Below are positions 1 to 6,828 of a stretch of 9,018 nt of DNA, piece by piece. Under the pieces are notes generated by a model that worked only from the letters and a program-made list of their open reading frames with translations, ran no database searches and was not told where the DNA came from. Location of the stretch: the NCBI GenBank assembly GCA_015490315.1, contig WFYB01000235.1:1-9018 (forward strand). Reading direction: 5' to 3'. Made by a program: the position numbers and the translations under genes. Positions within the stretch are counted from its first letter, which is position 1; each line of letters starts with the position of its first letter. Source of the stretch: Sulfurovum sp. (GTDB lineage: Bacteria > Campylobacterota > Campylobacteria > Campylobacterales > Sulfurovaceae).

Positions 1-31
1 CTTTTTACCCAAAAAGGAGCAGTCATCTAGC

Positions 32-274
32 ATGGAAGCAAAAAAACAGAAGAAAATAGTACTCTTTTCGTCACCCAGTTGCAAATGGTGTACAGTTGCC
101 AAAGAGTATTTCAAGAAAAACAATCTCAAGTTCAAAGTGATAGACATCACCAAAGACCCCAAAGCGGCGGAAGATTGCCAGAGGCACGGATGCCGTGGGG
201 TACCGGTGATTTTGATAGGAAGCAAGTGGATTTGCGGATTTGACCAAAAATCGATTGAAAAAGCACTGCAGTAG
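32..274 (+). CDS. Glutaredoxin-like thioredoxin-fold protein
   Basis: The 80-residue product looks like a small cytoplasmic glutaredoxin that catalyses dithiol/disulfide exchange. Seen: a beta strand (IVLFSS) leads into the redox site C17-K-W-C20. The cis-proline motif GVPV has Pro58. A GFD motif at 69-71 sits where glutaredoxins bind glutathione. Length is normal for single-domain glutaredoxins. Extra cysteines (C49, C54, C68) are unusual for so small a protein. The ATG is preceded by AAGGAG at 13-18, a somewhat long 13-base gap. The active site differs from the classical CPYC, so it could be a NrdH- or mini-thioredoxin-type reductase instead. The physiological partner cannot be told from context; the next gene is a tRNA and no operon is evident. 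Confidence 0.85.
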   Translation: MEAKKQKKIVLFSSPSCKWCTVAKEYFKKNNLKFKVIDITKDPKAAEDCQRHGCRGVPVILIGSKWICGFDQKSIEKALQ

Positions 275-329
275 CCTATTTTCAACTCACTTTAAGCAAG
301 TTTCCAATAAACTTTCGACCTCCAAAGAC

Positions 330-406
330 GTCAAGGTAGCTCAGCTGGTTAGAGCGCTGGTCTCATAAGCCGGAGGTCGAGGGTTCAAGTCCCTCTCTTG
401 ACACCA
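330..406 (+). tRNA. tRNA-Met (CAU anticodon), elongator type
   Basis: A full cloverleaf can be folded by hand. The acceptor stem is 330-336 with 396-402 (one G-U). The D stem is GCTC 339-342 with GAGC 352-355. The anticodon stem is 357-361 with 369-373, and the loop carries CAT at 364-366. The T stem is GAGGG 379-383 with CCCTC 391-395 around TTCAAGT. The discriminator is A403 and CCA is encoded at 404-406. It is not an initiator: the first pair is G-C and the anticodon stem lacks the three G-C pairs of tRNA-fMet. A CAU anticodon can also belong to the lysidine-modified tRNA-Ile2. The anticodon arm and variable loop resemble elongator Met more closely, so Met is preferred. Confidence 0.93.
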
Positions 407-474
407 CCTAAATTCGCTATATAGCCTCATTTTTAATTCCACAACGCCCATTCAAATCATAAGTGTAAGCCAAC

Positions 475-536
475 TTAATCTTTTTTCGTTTAGTAGTTGC
501 AATCTGGTTACTATTTTTTCAACGATTTAAGATTAA
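475..536. repeat. Imperfect inverted repeat in spacer
   Basis: Bases 475-490 and 521-536 are complementary at 13 of 16 positions, with a central T-T-T mismatch block. The 30-base spacer starts and ends with a second complementary pair, TAGTA 491-495 and TACTA 509-513. It lies just upstream of a possible -10 box (541-546), so it could be an operator-type dyad or a folded RNA. No uridine run follows it on the plus strand, so a terminator is unlikely. The 407-621 spacer otherwise holds no visible gene. Confidence 0.4.
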
Positions 537-540
537 AAAA

Positions 541-546
541 TATAAA
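541..546 (+). promoter_or_regulatory. Possible -10 box for the barrel/lipoprotein operon
   Basis: TATAAA in an AT-rich stretch, about 75 bases before the ATG at 622. Campylobacterota sigma-70 promoters often have a good -10 box with no clear -35, which fits here. Other AT-rich hexamers nearby could serve equally well, so the assignment is weak. Confidence 0.3.
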
Positions 547-563
547 ATTATGTTATTCTTTTT

Positions 564-582
564 AAAATACGTCTGGTATTTT
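564..582. repeat. Small AU-rich hairpin upstream of the barrel gene
   Basis: AAAATAC (564-570) and GTATTTT (576-582) are perfect inverted complements with a 5-base loop (GTCTG). If transcription starts near 553, this hairpin would be in the 5' untranslated region, 40 bases before the start codon. The low GC content makes it weak, and its function is unknown. Confidence 0.35.
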
Positions 583-607
583 TAGAGTTTACATACATCT
601 TATAGGC

Positions 608-613
608 AAGGAG
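608..613 (+). promoter_or_regulatory. Ribosome binding site that fixes the barrel gene start
   Basis: AAGGAG is 8 bases from the ATG at 622 and 11 from the ATG at 625. It is only 2 bases from the TTG at 616, which rules that codon out as the start. Confidence 0.75.
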
Positions 614-621
614 AGTTGATT

Positions 622-1158
622 ATGATGAAAGAAATGGTAGTGGCAATCACATTGGGTTTAGGTTTGGTGACAGCATCTTGTGCTGATGATACATTTTCGA
701 GTAGCAAGTTTATTGGGGTTGAAGTTGGAGCTACTAGTCTCCAAGGAGATGTTGGCGGAATCTTTGCAACACCGGACAATAAAGTCAATGGTATTGAATA
801 TGGATTGAAGGTCGGAGCACAAAAAGATATCTGGAGAACAACTTTGATCTTGAACTTTTTTGATAAAGATGATCAGAATACAGAAAAGTTTGTAGGGACA
901 TTTGACTATTTCTTTTTAAATAAGAATGACAATGTTTCACAGATGATAGAGCCTTATTTTGGACTGAATGTCGGATACCTAAACTATGAAAGCACAGGTA
1001 TTGACGAAAGTGGACTTTTGTATGGCGGGCAGGCAGGTTTAGTTGTCAATTTGGATGATTCAGTAGATATCGATTTGAGTTATCGATATTCGCTCTCAAC
1101 GGTAGATTCTTTTGATCACTCAGGAAGTGTGATTTTGGGATTGAACTATTTTTATTGA
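622..1158 (+). CDS. Small outer-membrane beta-barrel protein
   Basis: The 178-residue product has an N-terminal hydrophobic segment (residues 5-20) typical of a Sec signal peptide. Likely signal peptidase I cleavage follows S-C-A at 19-21. The Cys at 20 is preceded by T-A-S, not a proper lipobox, so a lipoprotein is unlikely. The mature part alternates polar and hydrophobic residues in short amphipathic strands joined by Asp/Asn/Gly-rich turns, and ends in an aromatic strand (residues LNYFY). That pattern fits an outer-membrane barrel, probably eight-stranded given the size. It resembles OmpA/OmpX/OmpW-type small barrels only in general build; no specific family is recognised. The start is the ATG at 622, set by the AAGGAG at 608-613. 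The lipoprotein gene begins 12 bases after its stop, so the two are probably co-transcribed. Confidence 0.75.
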   Translation: MMKEMVVAITLGLGLVTASCADDTFSSSKFIGVEVGATSLQGDVGGIFATPDNKVNGIEYGLKVGAQKDIWRTTLILNFFDKDDQNTEKFVGTFDYFFLNKNDNVSQMIEPYFGLNVGYLNYESTGIDESGLLYGGQAGLVVNLDDSVDIDLSYRYSLSTVDSFDHSGSVILGLNYFY

Positions 1159-1170
1159 TAAAGGCGAACA

Positions 1171-3783
1171 ATGAAAAAATATATCCTCTATAGTTTTATA
1201 ACACTGTTTTCAGCTTTCTTTTTGGCTGGATGTGGAAGTAATGCAATATCTGATGACGGTAAAAGTGTTGCTACAGAAGTACTGGAGGTGATACCTGGAA
1301 AAGTTGATAAAAATGGGTTGGGATTTAGTATCAATATCCCCATCATTAAAAAGCTTGATCAAAATGTTAAATTGAAACTTGACAACTTTGTTCTGAACGT
1401 AGATGGCTGTATAGTAAATAATATGCAGGCAAATCCAGATCCGCTATTACTTGATGGTCCTATAGGCGAATCTACAACTATCACAGTTATAGGACAATTT
1501 CAGCAAGATTGTACGCCTACTGCGTATAGTATACATGCTGATGAGACAATAATAGAGGGAGAAAAGAGCAAGACACTTCCGAATAAGACACTTGTTGCAG
1601 TACAAATTGATGAGAACGGCAATCCAACTTCTACAGTCACCAACAACCCTTCAGGGATAGAATATCATTTAACTGACCCTACAACACCTGTTGTTGTCAA
1701 TCAACCAAATGAAGTGAAACAGATCACTGCAATCGTGGTTGATAAATTAGGTATTGGGGTTGAGGGGATTAGTGTCAAGATTACTGCAATCAGTAATCCT
1801 AAATATGGTAGCATAGAAAGCGCGGCATCAGTACTTACAGATAGTAGTGGACGTGCTACATTCAGCTATAGGGGTCCCTCAGATATAGTTGCTGTTGATG
1901 GAGAAGCAACATCTGTTAATATTTTGATGGATATTAATGGAACAATAGTAGACCAGAAAGTGGTTACGATAGAGTTTCAGAAAGTTGATCAGAATACCAC
2001 AATTCCTACCGTGATTATTGCAGATACTTATAAAGATATTAATATCACAGACAATGGACAAAATGCAGAAATCCAGGTACAGGTTTTTGCAGAGGGTACA
2101 AATACACCGTATACCGAAGGTAGTGTAAGAGTTGCATTACCTGAGATTGTTCTCACAGGTACAGATGTGGGGCACTTTAGTAGCTATACAGCACCTGTCG
2201 GTTCCAATGGTGTGGCAATATTTAACTATACTGCTCCACAGGATATTCGTACATTGGTAGATCAAAATATTACAACTCTGGCATTTAAATTTTTCCATGA
2301 GACAAATCCGACTCAACAGGAGACAGCACAGGTAGTGTTCAGCCCACAAAGCAATTATGTGCCTGCAAACTATCTATTGTCTACATCGAGTACCGACAAT
2401 AGTCAGGCAATGGGATTGGAAACAACAAAGACCTTTACCCTTTACTTAAAAGATGATCAGGGTAACTTGATAGACGATAGTCAAATAACAGCAATTACGC
2501 TTACAAGTCAAAATATTAGACTGGGAAAACTGATAGATACTGATACAGGGGCTGAAGTAGATACATTGACATATAATGGTAATGATGCGATCAATAGTAA
2601 ATCATTTACGATCCAGACATACCAGCTTTCCGGTCTGCTTCAAGTTAAGATGACAGTGTCATTTATTGATGCCAATGGTGATACCCAGACACTTGAGAAA
2701 ATCATGAATGTAGTAGTGATGTCAGGACCGCCTACTGCATTGAGTATCTCATATGCAGGTGTAGAACAGGATACAACAAATGCAAAATATATCGAGAAGT
2801 TTGCAGTGACGGTGACAGATCAGTATAACAACCCTGTCAATACAAGACCATACATTGCTACAGGGTCAATAGTCGAGTATGCAGTCGATGGAAGCAGCCC
2901 AACAGGAGAAAGAACAACAACCTCGCCAAGACTATGGCATGGTAGACTTGATACTCCGGGGACGTTAGAGCAAATAGGTGGAAATAAAGCACAATTGACG
3001 ACCACAACGGATACGTTTAACTATATAGATCTTGCTAACGATAAGCTAGTAACATTTGCTAGTGGTTATGTCTATGAAGCATTGGGTAAATGGGATATTG
3101 AGAGTGCTTTCAACCAATCTCTTCAGCTTAAAGATGACTATTTTGGTACGACCCGTGATCCTATCTATTTTGCTGTGGGGCATAATAACAGAGAAGATCT
3201 CTGTGCTCCAGATGCACGTCAATATGTCGGTAATATGAAGGCGACCAACATTCAGCTCGACGCTACGGGACATGCACTCCTGGAGTTTGAGTATGACTAC
3301 CACCTTACGGGGAAAGATATCATGGTATGGGTCAACCTCGAGGGATATCAGGCAGACAGCAATGCAACAGGCAGGATTGGTGATGCTATCAAGCATACAT
3401 TGAGAGGAGCAGGATTTACACATGCACCTTCAGACGGATACTCATTGCCCAAAGGTGCTTCTGCGTATGTGCAGTTCGATATATGGCACGAGAATGCGCC
3501 GGAGCGCTATCATAATGGGCACTTTGGACATGCTATTAAGTCTGGTAGTACATGTGCATCAAGATATATCGTAAGCAGTAATGATTTTGATGCAAGAGCC
3601 TGCGATACAACGGTTGCTATAGATACGGATAATAATGCTACAACCCCATCAGTGACTTACGGTTCAGGGTCGGGAGATGCTTATGTCGTTTACTTTATAC
3701 AGGCACCTGTAGATAAGGCGTGTACATTTGATATTACGAACATCAATGTAGCCTCTGAGTTCACCGGTGTAAATTCATATTAA
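1171..3783 (+). CDS. Large surface lipoprotein with Ig-like repeats
   Basis: An 870-residue lipoprotein with lipobox L18-A-G-C21 after a short basic, hydrophobic signal peptide. Cys21 should be lipidated and anchored in the outer membrane. Residue +2 is Gly, so there is no inner-membrane retention signal. Residues about 183-270 and 277-390 look like bacterial Ig-like (Big-1/invasin type) domains. They share an S-x-G-x-A-x-F-x-Y-x-x-P-x-D-I signature at about 225-239 and 345-359. Residues about 398-516 and 520-635 look like further, more divergent beta-sandwich units. The C-terminal part (about 636-870) is different: it contains four cysteines (678, 795, 811, 851) and a histidine cluster (H773, H781, H784, H787). 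C80 and C114 may form another disulfide. The ATG has AAGG at 1161-1164. An adhesin or surface-layer role is an inference from the Ig repeats. The ligand is unknown and the C-terminal domain is not recognised. It probably forms an operon with the upstream barrel gene. Confidence 0.8.
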   Translation: MKKYILYSFITLFSAFFLAGCGSNAISDDGKSVATEVLEVIPGKVDKNGLGFSINIPIIKKLDQNVKLKLDNFVLNVDGCIVNNMQANPDPLLLDGPIGESTTITVIGQFQQDCTPTAYSIHADETIIEGEKSKTLPNKTLVAVQIDENGNPTSTVTNNPSGIEYHLTDPTTPVVVNQPNEVKQITAIVVDKLGIGVEGISVKITAISNPKYGSIESAASVLTDSSGRATFSYRGPSDIVAVDGEATSVNILMDINGTIVDQKVVTIEFQKVDQNTTIPTVIIADTYKDINITDNGQNAEIQVQVFAEGTNTPYTEGSVRVALPEIVLTGTDVGHFSSYTAPVGSNGVAIFNYTAPQDIRTLVDQNITTLAFKFFHETNPTQQETAQVVFSPQSNYVPANYLLSTSSTDNSQAMGLETTKTFTLYLKDDQGNLIDDSQITAITLTSQNIRLGKLIDTDTGAEVDTLTYNGNDAINSKSFTIQTYQLSGLLQVKMTVSFIDANGDTQTLEKIMNVVVMSGPPTALSISYAGVEQDTTNAKYIEKFAVTVTDQYNNPVNTRPYIATGSIVEYAVDGSSPTGERTTTSPRLWHGRLDTPGTLEQIGGNKAQLTTTTDTFNYIDLANDKLVTFASGYVYEALGKWDIESAFNQSLQLKDDYFGTTRDPIYFAVGHNNREDLCAPDARQYVGNMKATNIQLDATGHALLEFEYDYHLTGKDIMVWVNLEGYQADSNATGRIGDAIKHTLRGAGFTHAPSDGYSLPKGASAYVQFDIWHENAPERYHNGHFGHAIKSGSTCASRYIVSSNDFDARACDTTVAIDTDNNATTPSVTYGSGSGDAYVVYFIQAPVDKACTFDITNINVASEFTGVNSY

Positions 3784-3799
3784 CATGAAAAATATCACA

Positions 3800-3819
3800 A
3801 GAGGGGCACAGTCCCCTCT
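3800..3819 (+). terminator. Hairpin ending the lipoprotein operon
   Basis: AGAGGGG (3800-3806) and CCCCTCT (3813-3819) form a perfect 7-bp stem around a CACAGT loop, 17 bases after the lipoprotein stop. The following bases (ATGTCTT) have only a weak uridine content, so it may be an inefficient terminator or an RNA-stabilising 3' end. Confidence 0.55.
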
Positions 3820-3851
3820 ATGTCTTAATCGCTATCTACCTATTTTTTCAC

Positions 3852-3857
3852 TATAAT
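3852..3857 (+). promoter_or_regulatory. -10 box of the serS promoter
   Basis: A perfect TATAAT lies 32 bases before the serS ATG, preceded by a T-rich tract (TATTTTTTCAC) but no convincing -35. This matches the common Campylobacterota sigma-70 promoter form. Transcription would start near 3864, giving a leader of about 26 bases. Confidence 0.65.
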
Positions 3858-3889
3858 TCCATAAACAAAATCACATTTAGGCAATATCG

Positions 3890-5134
3890 ATGATCGACCT
3901 CAAATATCTACAGAACAATTTCGAAGAAGCGAGCGCCAGACTGCAGAAGAAGGGTGTGGAGAGCGAAACACTTGAGAGACTCAAAACGCTTTTTGCCCAG
4001 CTCAAGGATGCCAATGCACAGCTTGAGGCTGCCAAGGCAGAACAGAACAGTATGTCCAAGCTTTTTGGTCAGTATAAGCGTGAAGGGAAGGATGTCATCG
4101 AACTCAAAGCGAAGGTCGATGCCAACAAAGAGGCGATGGTACCGCTGCAGGAGAGAGCCAGGGAGGCAGAAGCAGCTCTTTATGAGCTGGCACTGGCGAT
4201 ACCCAATTTCCCGGACGAGGATGTACCTGTAGGTGCTGACGAGGAGGATAATGTCGAGCTACGCCGTGTGCTGGAGCCGAGATCCTTTGACTTTGAACCG
4301 CTGGAGCACTGGGCACTGGCAGAGAAGAACGGATGGATCGACTTTGAGCGTGGGGTAAAGCTGGCAAAGAGCCGCTTCTCTGTGCTGAGAGGTGATGCGG
4401 CAAGACTCGAGCGTGCGTTGATCAACTTCTTCCTTGATACCAACAGACAAAAAGGCTTTGAAGAGCTTTGTGTACCCTTTATGAACAATGCGCAGATGTT
4501 GCAGGGTACCGGACAGCTGCCCAAGTTCGAGGATGACCTCTTCAAGATCGAAGATGAAGATCTCTATCTGATCCCCACCGCAGAAGTACCGCTGACTAAT
4601 ATGTACCATGATGAGATACTCCAGGAAAAAGAGTTGCCCGTATTGATGACAGGCTACACTCCGTGCTTTCGTAAAGAAGCAGGGAGTGCAGGGAGAGATA
4701 CACGCGGGATGATACGCCAGCATCAGTTTGACAAGGTCGAGATGGTGGCTATCGCCCATCCGGACAAGAGTGATGAGGTCTTTGAGATGATGGTGCAGAA
4801 TGCCTCAGATCTCCTCACGGCACTGGGACTGCCGCACCGCGTGGTCGAACTCTGTACCGGTGATCTCGGATTCTCTGCGGCACGTACGATCGATCTTGAA
4901 GTATGGCTGCCGGGTCAGAACAAATACCGTGAGATCAGCTCTATCTCCAACACCCGTGATTTTCAGGCACGCCGTGCCAAGATCCGTTTTAAAGACGGCA
5001 AGAAGAACAGATTGGTACACACCTTGAACGGTTCGGCACTGGCAGTGGGACGTACATTGATCGCAATCATGGAGAATTATCAGAGGGAAGATGGGAGTAT
5101 CGAGATTCCTGAGGTGCTGAAGAGATATATGTGA
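3890..5134 (+). CDS. serS: Seryl-tRNA synthetase
   Basis: A cytoplasmic class II aminoacyl-tRNA synthetase that charges tRNA-Ser (and tRNA-Sec where present) with serine. At 414 residues it is of usual bacterial length. Residues 1 to about 105 form the N-terminal domain. It includes a long charged coiled coil (about 26-100), the arm that grips the tRNA-Ser variable stem. TAEVPLTN at 230-237 is the serine-site loop. Motif 2 spans about 258-285, with FRKEAGSAGRDTRG at 260-273. Motif 3 spans about 377-398, including NGSALAVGRT with the conserved Arg388. The class II signatures appear intact. The ATG is preceded only by a weak AGG at 3879-3881. It has its own promoter and a strong terminator after the stop, so it is probably monocistronic, converging with leuA. 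Confidence 0.97.
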   Translation: MIDLKYLQNNFEEASARLQKKGVESETLERLKTLFAQLKDANAQLEAAKAEQNSMSKLFGQYKREGKDVIELKAKVDANKEAMVPLQERAREAEAALYELALAIPNFPDEDVPVGADEEDNVELRRVLEPRSFDFEPLEHWALAEKNGWIDFERGVKLAKSRFSVLRGDAARLERALINFFLDTNRQKGFEELCVPFMNNAQMLQGTGQLPKFEDDLFKIEDEDLYLIPTAEVPLTNMYHDEILQEKELPVLMTGYTPCFRKEAGSAGRDTRGMIRQHQFDKVEMVAIAHPDKSDEVFEMMVQNASDLLTALGLPHRVVELCTGDLGFSAARTIDLEVWLPGQNKYREISSISNTRDFQARRAKIRFKDGKKNRLVHTLNGSALAVGRTLIAIMENYQREDGSIEIPEVLKRYM

Positions 5135-5140
5135 GATGAG

Positions 5141-5234
5141 TGTTCAGCGTTCAGTACGTAGCGTGTAGATAGGGGGGATACAATCATAGCCCCCTCAAAT
5201 CTGAACGCTACATGCTACACGCTGAACGCTTTTT
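5141..5234 (+). terminator. Long serS terminator with heptad-repeat arms
   Basis: The region between the converging serS and leuA genes folds into one long interrupted hairpin. Outer stem: AGCGTTCAG (5146-5154) pairs perfectly with CTGAACGCT (5222-5230). An interrupted middle stem joins 5155-5168 with 5208-5221. The core is AGGGGG (5171-5176) with CCCCCT (5190-5195). Five T residues (5230-5234) follow on the plus strand, as in an intrinsic terminator for serS. Both arms consist of degenerate 7-base units (see findings). No T run follows on the minus strand, so for leuA it would act only as a 3' hairpin. Confidence 0.75.
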
Positions 5235-6783
5235 ACAATATGACTTTGTGCGGTCTCTCTTTTAATTTTCCTTCCATACTCAAATAGCTGTTGAGCGCAC
5301 CGATATAGGCGCGTGCACTAGCAAGCATGGTATCAATGTTTAGACCATGCCCTATAATGGCAGGTTCACCGTTGAAAGAGACTTTGACAGTGACATTTGC
5401 CAAGGCATCTTTGCCCTCGGAGACAGATTTGACCTTGTAGTCCTCTAGTTCGCCTTGATAGCCGGTGATACGATCGATCGCCTTGAAGACCGCATCGATG
5501 GTACCGCCGCCGATACTGGCATCTATGATTTCCTTGCCTTCTCTTCTGATTTTTACAGCGGCACTTGGTACCCCCTCAGAGCAGTCCATCAACTGCAAAG
5601 AGACGATCTCGTAGACCTGTGTCGCCTTGGTCATTTCGTTGGTGACCAACGCACGGATATCGTCATCATAGATCTCTTTTTTGCGGTCAGCAAGGATCTT
5701 GAAGCGTTCAAAAGCTCTGTTGATCGCATCATCATCCAGATCGAAACCGAGCTTGCCGAGCTTGTCTTTGAAAGCGGCACGCCCGGAGTGTTTGCCAAGT
5801 ACAAGCGTATCAGTCATATCCAAACCGATATCTTCAGGTCGTATGATCTCATAGGTCTCTTTGTTTTTGAGCATCCCATCCTGGTGTATGCCACTCTCAT
5901 GCGCAAAGGCGTTTTTGCCTACGATCGCCTTGTTGGGCTGCGGTTCTATACCGGTGATCGTCGCGATTAGGCGGCTGGTAGGGTAGATCTCTTTGGTATT
6001 GATGTGGGTATCAAAATCTTTGAAGACATCCGAGCGTACCTTAAGCGCCATGACGATCTCCTCGAGTGCGGCATTGCCCGCACGTTCACCCAAGCCGTTG
6101 ATGGTACACTCTACCTGTCTGGCACCGTTCATGATCGCCTCGAGGGAGTTTGCAACCCCGAGACCAAGGTCGTTGTGGTTGTGTACGGATATGATCGCTC
6201 TGCCTTTGGTATATTCGCTCATCTCTTTGACCATGGCGCCGATCTCAAAAGGAAGCCTAAATCCGACAGTATCGGGAAGATTGATGGTGCTTGCTCCCGC
6301 TTCGATTACCGCATCGCTGATCTCTTTAAGGAATCCGATATCACTGCGCCCTGCATCTTCACAGCTGAACTCAACATCCTCTACGAACGTGCGGGCATAC
6401 TCTACTGCTCTGACAGCCCGCTTGATTACTTCGTCTGGTTTCATCTTGAGTTTGTACTCCATATGGATAGGGCTGGTCGCGATAAAGGTATGGATACGCT
6501 TCATCTTCGCTTTGGCGATCGCTTCACCGGCAGCCTTGACATCGGCATCGATGGCACGGGCGAGTGAGCATACTGTCGAGCGTTCTACCTTCTGTGAGAT
6601 CTTTTCGATGGCGTCAAAGTCACCCGGACTGGCCGCGGCAAACCCCGCCTCGATGATATCCACACCCAAACGCTCCAACTGTGCTGCGATCTGGATCTTC
6701 TCTTCGGTATTCATGGAAGCACCGGGGCTCTGCTCACCGTCTCTTAATGTTGTGTCAAAAATTTTAATGATTTCTTTGTTCAT
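5233..6783 (-). CDS. leuA: 2-isopropylmalate synthase
   Basis: It catalyses the condensation of acetyl-CoA with 2-oxoisovalerate to 2-isopropylmalate, the committed step of leucine synthesis, in the cytoplasm. The 516-residue product matches the usual length of bacterial type I LeuA. The catalytic TIM barrel comes first (about 1-275), with FDTTLRDGEQSPG starting at residue 9 (catalytic Arg14, metal ligand Asp15). Further metal ligands are His201 and His203 in HNHNDLG, and Asn237 in GERAGNAALEE. A linker holds GKNAFAHESGIHQDG. The C-terminal leucine-sensing regulatory domain (about 385-505) is complete, so feedback inhibition by leucine is expected. The start chosen is the ATG at 6783, which has AAGG 7 bases upstream. 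A TTG eight codons further up has no ribosome site. Upstream lies a leucine-rich leader ORF and attenuator. Its stop codon overlaps the T run of the serS terminator. Confidence 0.97.
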   Translation of the reverse strand: MNKEIIKIFDTTLRDGEQSPGASMNTEEKIQIAAQLERLGVDIIEAGFAAASPGDFDAIEKISQKVERSTVCSLARAIDADVKAAGEAIAKAKMKRIHTFIATSPIHMEYKLKMKPDEVIKRAVRAVEYARTFVEDVEFSCEDAGRSDIGFLKEISDAVIEAGASTINLPDTVGFRLPFEIGAMVKEMSEYTKGRAIISVHNHNDLGLGVANSLEAIMNGARQVECTINGLGERAGNAALEEIVMALKVRSDVFKDFDTHINTKEIYPTSRLIATITGIEPQPNKAIVGKNAFAHESGIHQDGMLKNKETYEIIRPEDIGLDMTDTLVLGKHSGRAAFKDKLGKLGFDLDDDAINRAFERFKILADRKKEIYDDDIRALVTNEMTKATQVYEIVSLQLMDCSEGVPSAAVKIRREGKEIIDASIGGGTIDAVFKAIDRITGYQGELEDYKVKSVSEGKDALANVTVKVSFNGEPAIIGHGLNIDTMLASARAYIGALNSYLSMEGKLKERPHKVIL

Positions 6784-6790
6784 TGTTTTG

Positions 6791-6794
6791 CCTT
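6791..6794 (-). promoter_or_regulatory. leuA ribosome binding site
   Basis: AAGG on the minus strand, 7 bases before the ATG at 6783. It decides the start in favour of that ATG over the TTG at 6807. Confidence 0.65.
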
Positions 6795-6828
6795 GTGATC
6801 TGTGCAAACCGTTGTTCTAACGTATATG

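Noticed and set aside
416..434. GCTATATAGC palindrome followed by TTTTT after the tRNA
   Set aside because: The palindrome leaves at most a 3-bp stem around a 4-base loop, too weak to call a terminator.
616..618. TTG as start of the barrel gene
   Set aside because: It is only 2 bases after the AAGGAG; the ATG at 622 has correct spacing.
638..684. Lipoprotein processing at Cys20 of the barrel protein
   Set aside because: The residues before the Cys are T-A-S, lacking the Leu/Val/Ile expected at -3. The C-terminal aromatic strand points to a barrel exported by signal peptidase I.
6805..6807. TTG as an upstream leuA start
   Set aside because: No ribosome site precedes it, and AAGG is well placed for the ATG at 6783, which gives the usual LeuA N-terminus.
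5993..6820. Long plus-strand frames (up to 275 codons) opposite leuA
   Set aside because: They are shadows of leuA, whose catalytic and regulatory motifs are complete. They show no ribosome site or recognisable domains.
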